A stretch of DNA of 64,000 bases from Vesta saturnalis (lineage: Eukaryota; Arthropoda; Insecta; Coleoptera; Lampyridae). The stretch is taken from the NCBI GenBank assembly GCA_036346205.1, contig JARFJB010001594.1, forward strand, positions 3,519,501-3,583,500. Direction: 5' to 3'. Positions 57,545-64,000 of this stretch are shown here, in pieces (within the stretch, counting starts at the first letter, position 1; every line of letters starts with the position of its first letter). Position numbers and translations under genes: made by a program. The notes beneath the pieces were generated by a model that was not told the origin of the DNA, made no database searches, and saw nothing but the letters and a program-made list of their open reading frames with translations.

Positions 57545-58200
57545 TATATAAAGGATTGGGAGCTAGCCGTGACTAATGTAACATTTGCAATAACTTAATA
57601 GGACGTAAAATTTTATTTCAGCTGACCAAGTGGCACATAATTGGCGTCTAATTACTGGTACAAGAAAAAATAGATTTGTGCGCAACATTTAACCTTAAAT
57701 GCGTGAAACAGAGCATAATAGGTGCCTAGCTGTAACGCAAGAAAAGGTGGTTTATTCTTAAGGCTATGAAGTTAACCTTGCGGTGTAATTTTTACAATAA
57801 CTTATTGCCTATGGGGGCGCAAAACGGCGAAAAGTTGGCGCCTATTTTCTAATTTGTGCGGAAGTTCTCGGCCGTGAACTTAGCCGTGTCAATGTAATTT
57901 TGCAATAATTATTTCCTATGAGGGCGCAAAATGTTATTTTAAGGGCCTAATTATCGCGCAGGAAAAGATTAATTTATTCATAAGGTTATGAATTTAGGCA
58001 TTATCGATGTAATTTTATGAACTTATTTCATGTGGAGGCCCAAAATTTTACTTTAACGGCGTAAAGCAGAAGAAGAGTTGTGTCTGTGTAATTTCACAAT
58101 AATTTACTGAATAAGGAAATAATGATTTATCCAAAAGCTTGCAGCTCCGTGAAGGTAGCCGTGTTTATTTGGCGCAAAATATGTACATAATCAGAGCCTT

Positions 58201-61200
58201 ATTAATTAATTATACACAAAAAGACCTTCAAAACTGTAAACTTTCACCATTGTTACACATAATTAAAATACTTAGCTTTTAGGTTTTTAAGTGGTGTATT
58301 ATTATATTTATATTTTATATAAATCTATACGCTTCGATAACAATTATAGGTATCGTCCTCAGTAGAGGATTTTTAAACGAATGTATTGCATTTTTCAAAA
58401 CTCGCTTGGATGCATTTGTTAAATTTCATTTTTTTTTGCATAAATTTATATATGTGTTTATTATAGCCTTTTTTTTACTTATTTAATAATGGCTGTGTTT
58501 ATTAGAATCTACTTTTACTCGCCGTCTTTGTTTACGATAAAAACAAAGACAAAAAAAATTGCATAAACAAGCGTTACGCATAACATCATCAATCCACAAA
58601 AATTTAAATATAAAGGTTAATGATAATCATAGCGAATTAAAAAAATGCATGTAATAACGCAGTAGATTGCAACCACAATAGTAGTAAAACAAATGCATAA
58701 CCACAACATAACCATAATAATGGAACAGCTGAACCGATGCACTAGAAATGACCTTGCGGTTGATGGTGCAGTCGGCTAACAACAACCGAACGACCAACCG
58801 GTGGTGTTTCCATATTGCAATAATTATAAAGTGGCATGACGAATACAGTCTGCCGTGCATATGTTAACATCCTCATACTATCCTTCTCTTACAAATAATC
58901 GTTTTACTTTAAAAAGAAAGAGATACGTATTACATTAACTACTACAAAATAACACCTGGAGAAGTCTATCGATTACAAGCAACCAGCAAATAAAACAGGA
59001 AACAAGTACTGAGATTTGAATAATCTTGGACATCTGCTAAAGGGGGAAAAGTTTGGGATTTAGACGCTGAGGAGTTGTAATGTGTAAGTTTCGAAATTAG
59101 GATTGACGAGGAGGGTGGTCTTCTGTATGTATAATATAATTATTATACACTTGCATACACAATTTCTGATTTGGTTAAGAGCATTTGGTAATGTGACAAG
59201 TTTGCAGGTTTTATGTGCGTTATAAACCCACAACCAGAACATTTACGACAACATAAAAATGGCGTTCCAAATGTCTGTATGTATGTGTTGAAATCTAAAC
59301 ATTAGTGAATGTATTAAACAAAACTTTGTTATTATAACTAAAACTCATAATTATAACAACAAACAGCAGTATAATATAATTTCGTATATTTTATAAAATT
59401 TATGTCATAGTAGGCGTTGGTAATTGTTTAAAATTGCAACTCAAATGCGGTTCACCCACGTCTTTCTTTATAAAGTTCGTCGAGGTCATCTTTTGCGATG
59501 GTGTTTTTGTGTGTGTGTGTGTGTATTTGATTGTTGCTTCCCTAATTTACTTTCAAGGTAAACTCTTGAAGTTGAATGCAAAAGGAAAATTATTCACGTC
59601 TTTGATGAACCACTTCAAAAAGCCCACTTAAATTCAAGAAGTCACGTTATCGTGCAAACCCCACGTTTTCAATTTTATATTGCACAATATTTATTTAAAC
59701 GATATTTAAAATAGTTAGTTATGCATGTAAATTGTGCGGATGCCAGTTTTTTTTTCACATTCAATTTATTTCGTATTAAACAACGACCATTCACTTCACA
59801 GCATTTAGCTAAGTTTCATTTGTTATTAATGAAAAAGTCGATATTCGAAATGTTTAAATTTAAATTTGCAAAATTATTCCTTTGAAATAATGCTTTTTTT
59901 ACACTTTACAAATTTAAATTGTCAAACGAGAAAATATCAACCCGCATACACATTTTTTGCATCAGTTTATATACAAGGAAGTGTCTTGTCCTTAGAGGAC
60001 CAAATAATTTTAAAGTTAATTAAATGGTAAGGTGATACACCATACAAATGACGAAACTTTAACATATGGTCTGTAACGCCCCCCAGGTACTGAAAAGACT
60101 AATTTGAGCTTATTTGCAATAATGCAAATTCAAGAACCAAACAATCGCTAAGTGATTTATCTTGACTTGACTGACAATAATGTCCACTATTACTCAAATT
60201 AATTGCCTGCCTTACTTTGACTTTCCGGGCAATAATTAAAACATTAGCATTATTTACAAGTCTGATATTAAATTACTCGCAAACTTCAAACCTGATCAAA
60301 CGAAGTGACCGTCTAGTGTTAATCTAAATGAGATAGTCTTTATGAGGAACGGGTTGCATCATGCGGGCAGGAAAAAAAAAATTAAACTACCAAATTAAAA
60401 TCAACGAACTTGGCGCACCGGTGGTTCAGACCGTTAATCTACTATTGTGGGAAAGAACCACAATAAAACCCACTTTATTCATAAATAAGCAATTGCACAA
60501 GTTCATTAATAAATCAAATAACACAAAAAAAAACAATGAAAGGGTTAAATATATAACAAAACACCATTAAATCAGGTTAAGGTTCGTACAAAATTATAAC
60601 ATTAAGAGAAAATGAATAAAAAGCAGTTTAGTTACACAGAAACACAATTAAAAAAAAACATATAGTCACACTCACAATTGGGTCATAAATAATCAAAATA
60701 GAAAATCATAATAAAAATCGTAACACCAAACATGTGGCCCTTCTTAAAAACCAATCATGCCGGTCTTTAAGTAAATAAGCACTTACAGTAATAAAGCAAA
60801 TCACGGTACATATAAAATGCAACAACAGTAAAATTGCACAGGTAATAAGGTAAATGCGAAGATCAAAAGAAACAGACAAGGAATTTAAAAATTAACCAAT
60901 TGTTTAGTGACAACTAAAGCACAAAATACAGAAGTCACATTGTAATAAAGCGCATACAAAAGAGAAATCAGTTCGCAGGCAAATAATTCAACTTCTGAAA
61001 TAAAAACTCATTAAAACAAAGCCTTACAAGGGTACGTTATAAATAGATCACTAACATCGTGACCGATATATAAGTTTGAGTGCGTTGGAAACATACCGTG
61101 CCTCTCTCTCCGGTTACACATTCACCTATACAACAAATAAAAGCAATAAAAATAAAATTCGATGTGTTTAATGGTCTGACTTGGGAGTGTGCACCAACGG

Positions 61201-62226
61201 GAAATTGCCTTTTACAATTAATAACCCGCGGCATCCTATACCCATTCTCCAGCCACCTTTCCACCATTATAAATATAAACAACAATCACCAATGGCTAAT
61301 TCGCACAAATACCAAAGGGAGAGGGCCCTGTACTGCCCTTTTATTTTAGCAGATTTCAGCCTAATGAGTCCGCGTACGAATAAGATACCTTTGCAAGACA
61401 ATGTTTGGTATTTAATATGTTATCTAGACTGGTAAAACTATTTGCTGCGAGCTTTCAGTTATATAAAAATACATACTTACACCAGAATAAATATTCCCTT
61501 AATTGATCACAGGCACAAATCGTTAATAGGCGCGGTTTAACCCCGAAAGAAAAGACAACTTAGTGTTGGCGAATTCAAAGGAAAAGTGTACACGCACGAA
61601 TTATTTTAAAAACAAACGGTTTACAATGAAGGGATTTAATTAACCCAATCTGGCTCGATTGAAAAGCTCGCTGTAACTGCCTCCCCCTCCCCCATCCAAA
61701 CATAACTATATCTACTCCCGAAAAAGTAATAAAAAAAAACAAGAAACACTAACTTATGTTGAACTAGTTACACAGTAATTATTGCACAACATCTTAGTTT
61801 TAAAAATATGCATTCGTCTGTAACAACCCTATATTTACGTGTCGAGTTTCCCAGTAACAATGATATCTTTTCATCGTGGCCCGTCCCGCTACAATTAATC
61901 ATTAGACCAATGACATTTTTACATCAAGAGCGCGCATAAGAAAAATTCCAATGATTTGTTACGCCCCTTCAGTAAAGCATTTTTAACGTACACCTGCCAA
62001 TCACCGCCTAACATGTGTTTACATACATTCCTTAGATAAAAATATATAAATAAAAATATTTTGAAAACATTAGTAAATTACGACGTATTATCAAGATATT
62101 AAAAATCTACTAATTATCTTTTCTATCGTGGTAACAATGGCGATTTGACAAACGATTATTACAATAATAAAATTTTCGCGGTCGGCTTGGATTTAATTTT
62201 ACATTTATTCATAGTTCAATTAGATA
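58201..62226. other. No gene or element recognised; short (GT)n at 59503-59526
   Basis: About 4 kb without a recognisable protein, terminal repeat or RNA. Two overlapping plus-strand frames at 61080-61435 and one at 59434-59631 resemble no family. Composition is less TE-like than elsewhere, so this could be intergenic or intronic host DNA. Confidence 0.45.
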
Positions 62227-63650
62227 TTCAGGGTGTTTTTTAGTTGAATGTCACTATTTAAGGGGGCGATTTTTGGGTCCATTTTAAGAAAAAACTTCAT
62301 ATGAACGAATGACCTAAACGTCTTAACTTTTGAGGTACAAGGTGGCAAAGTTTTCACAAATAAATCATTTATTATTTTCTGTAATATCACTGTAGATATT
62401 GTAATGAAATTTGGCATACATGTACTATGTATCAAGCGGCATTTTCTAATGTACCACCAGTGGCGTTCGTACGAATTTGACCTTCCTATTTTGGCAGATA
62501 TTAATGACACGCCACTGATTTCTCTTAAATTCAAAATTATTATTGGAATCCCCAATCATTTTTAAGCAAATTTGATCCCATTATTTTTTTTAATCCGATG
62601 CACGGTTTTCGCTTAAAAAAATAAAAACCGTTTCTCTGCATGATCATAACAATATCGTTAATATGACAATATACCAGAGAAATAGATTTTATTTTTTTAA
62701 ATGAAAACTGCGCGTCGGAAAAGAAATTCAAGAGATCAAATCTGCTCATAATTGAATAAGGATGTCAAAAATATACTTCAGAGTTTACGTACTTCGTATT
62801 TTGAAAGTTTTTCAATGAAACATCGGACTGTAAGAACTCCAGAAATTGAAGAAGCAGTTTTAAATTTGATTGATGCAAATCCTGAACTTACTACTAGAAA
62901 AATTGGAAATAATCTGAATATCTCGCACGTCCTGGTTTGGAAAATTTTGCACGTATCATATCAACGGGTCCAAACGTTACTTCCCCGTTAATTTTTGTTA
63001 ATGGTTTTTGCAGAAAATTGCGCATAATCCCTCGTTTGACAGTGAAATAATGTTTACAGATGAAGCTAACTTTTCCAGAAACGCAATCAGAAATTTACAC
63101 AACCATATATGGGCCGACGAAAACCCCCATGTAGTTGTAGCATTTAACCATCAAGAGCAATTTTTGGTAAATGTCTGGGCTGGAATTGTTGGAAATTACT
63201 TAATTGGACCTTTTTTCCTGCCAGAAAGGCTAAATGGTCATAATTATCGCCGCTTTCTAGAGGAGGATTTGCCCATATTGCTAGAAGAAGTACCAATTTT
63301 AATTAGAAACACAATGTGGTTCATGCATGACGGCGCGCCCGCTCACTTTAGTGTTGCAGCAAGAGAATATGTAAATCACATATTTAATAACCGTTGGGTA
63401 GGTCGTGGCGGACCCCAACTATGGCCCCCTAGGTCCCTAGATTTAAATAGTATGAACTTTTGCTTCATCTTAAAAGTCTGGTTTAGCCACCCCAGTAAAC
63501 AGTTTAGAAGAGCTGAAGGATCGTATAAGAGCTTCCTGCGATTTAATAAAAAATACTGGAGGTATACTTCAAAGAGTCCGCGATAATATGCGGAAAAGAG
63601 CTGAAGCGTGCATCCTTCAAGGTGGAGGGCATTTTCAACAACTTATCTAG
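62227..63650 (+). mobile_element. DD41D mariner element, left end present
   Basis: A TCAGGGTGTTTTTTAGTTG tip at 62226-62227 follows a TA-rich flank and begins a 5' leader of about 500 bp before the transposase. No matching inverted tip was found before the window ends at 64000, so the right end is lost or lies beyond. Confidence 0.7.
62580..63650 (+). pseudogene. DD41D mariner transposase, decayed
   Basis: The open part starts near 62752 with an N-terminal region containing RTVRTPEIEEAVLNLIDANP and TRKIGNNLNISHVLVWKILH, the second helix-turn-helix. After a stop at 62991 the catalytic domain begins: IMFTDEANFSRNA (first D), LVNVWAGIVGNYLIGPFFLP, WFMHDGAPAHFS (second D), NNRWVGRGGPQLWPPRS and LDLNSMNF, where the third aspartate is asparagine. 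A frameshift near 63490 precedes a C-terminal tail ending about 63650. The 41-residue spacing between the second and third positions matches DD41D. Confidence 0.88.
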
Positions 63651-63865
63651 TTTCTATATTCTATTTTTTTCACAAAGGTTGTTATTAATTTATTAACAGA
63701 CGATTTATACTTTTGTATAATATTAATAGTATATATTGTTTTTTTTTAATAAGAATCGTTTATTGGTTATCTTGTTGTTAAAGAATGTTATATTATTTCA
63801 TTAAAAGTGTAAAAGTAAAATTAAAAATTATTACTAATTTTATTAAATACACAAATGAAAAGTTT

Positions 63866-63940
63866 ACCTCGAGTAGGATTAGAACCTACGACCTTTACTT
63901 TGCTAGCGTACTGCGTTAACCATCTTCGCTATCGAAGTAC
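63866..63940 (-). tRNA. tRNA-like sequence, anticodon AGC (pseudogene or SINE head)
   Basis: On the minus strand ACTTCGA pairs with TCGAGGT as a 7-bp acceptor stem with one G-U pair. GCG/CGC forms a short D stem, CTAGCAA is a proper anticodon loop (AGC, alanine), and GTAGG/CCTAC is a perfect T stem around TTCTAAT. The anticodon stem pairs at only three of five positions and the T loop has T where a purine is usual. B box is GGTTCTAATCC. An active tRNA is possible but a pseudogene is more likely. Confidence 0.5.
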
Positions 63941-64000
63941 AAGCCCCAATCGTTGTAAATTTTGTCTTTATGTATGAAGAACTGATGTAAATTCTAAATT

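Larger units (their letters stand above)
54780..58200. repeat. Foldback-like degenerate array with GGCGC-rich units
   Basis: Units of about 100-140 bp contain a GGCGCATAATTGGCGCCTAA-like block, a GTGAAGTTAGCCGTG block and an ATAACTTATTTCCTATGGGG block. Left of about 55625 the units run on the minus strand; right of it they run on the plus strand. The right side is interrupted by a Tc1 element. Divergence between units is high. Confidence 0.8.

Noticed and set aside
60361..61435. Short plus-strand frames as possible host exons
   Set aside because: No recognisable domain, no convincing splice context, and overlapping frames of similar length; not enough to call a gene.
63866..63940. Functional tRNA-Ala
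   Set aside because: Acceptor and T stems are good, but the anticodon stem pairs at three of five positions and the T loop is atypical; kept only as tRNA-like.

Overview
The window looks like AT-rich, repeat-dominated DNA from an arthropod, most likely an insect. I base this on the element set: Penelope-like retroelements with hammerhead-like motifs, Jockey-type non-LTR elements, copia and gypsy elements, DD41D and DD34D mariners, DD34E Tc1, piggyBac, Harbinger, a Kolobok-like element with a spliced transposase/YqaJ gene, MITEs, a tRNA-derived SINE and a higher-order satellite. I found no convincing single-copy host gene. Nearly every coding region is a decayed transposon gene, and no species can be named from the sequence alone.

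Layout: 1-5472 is a satellite array. 5473-9012 is a large imperfect palindrome built from Penelope-like and mariner fragments. 9.2-15.4 kb holds a decayed gypsy pol fragment, a minisatellite, a Tc1 element (11919-13438), a 5'-truncated non-LTR element with an (AT)n tail, and a small inverted-repeat element carrying a tRNA-Asp-like core. Satellite resumes at 15.4 kb, is split by a DD41D-like transposon (15641-22449) that itself contains a Jockey fragment, and resumes again to about 22605.

22.6-39.66 kb is a nested stack. A mariner sits in satellite. Its transposase gene is split by a 352-bp MITE, by a first piggyBac remnant (itself split by a Tc1 and joined to a Harbinger remnant), and by a second piggyBac at TTAA. 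The second piggyBac contains a 960-bp MITE with a 9-bp target duplication and a Kolobok-like element at TTAA, and the Kolobok contains a copia element. Satellite returns at 39.66 kb.

40-52 kb holds a SINE, a degenerate minisatellite, Penelope fragments, and several terminal-inverted-repeat elements whose ends abut long (TA)n runs, the most complete being 48929-52056 with inverted arms of about 950 bp. 52.6-54.2 kb is a broken gene of a transposon-like arthropod family. 54.8-58.2 kb is a foldback-like degenerate array split by a second Tc1 copy. 58.2-62.2 kb has nothing recognisable. 62.2-63.65 kb is another DD41D element, followed by a tRNA-like sequence.

The genes do not form a pathway. The useful information is the stratigraphy: target duplications and rejoined reading frames give a relative order of insertion events.
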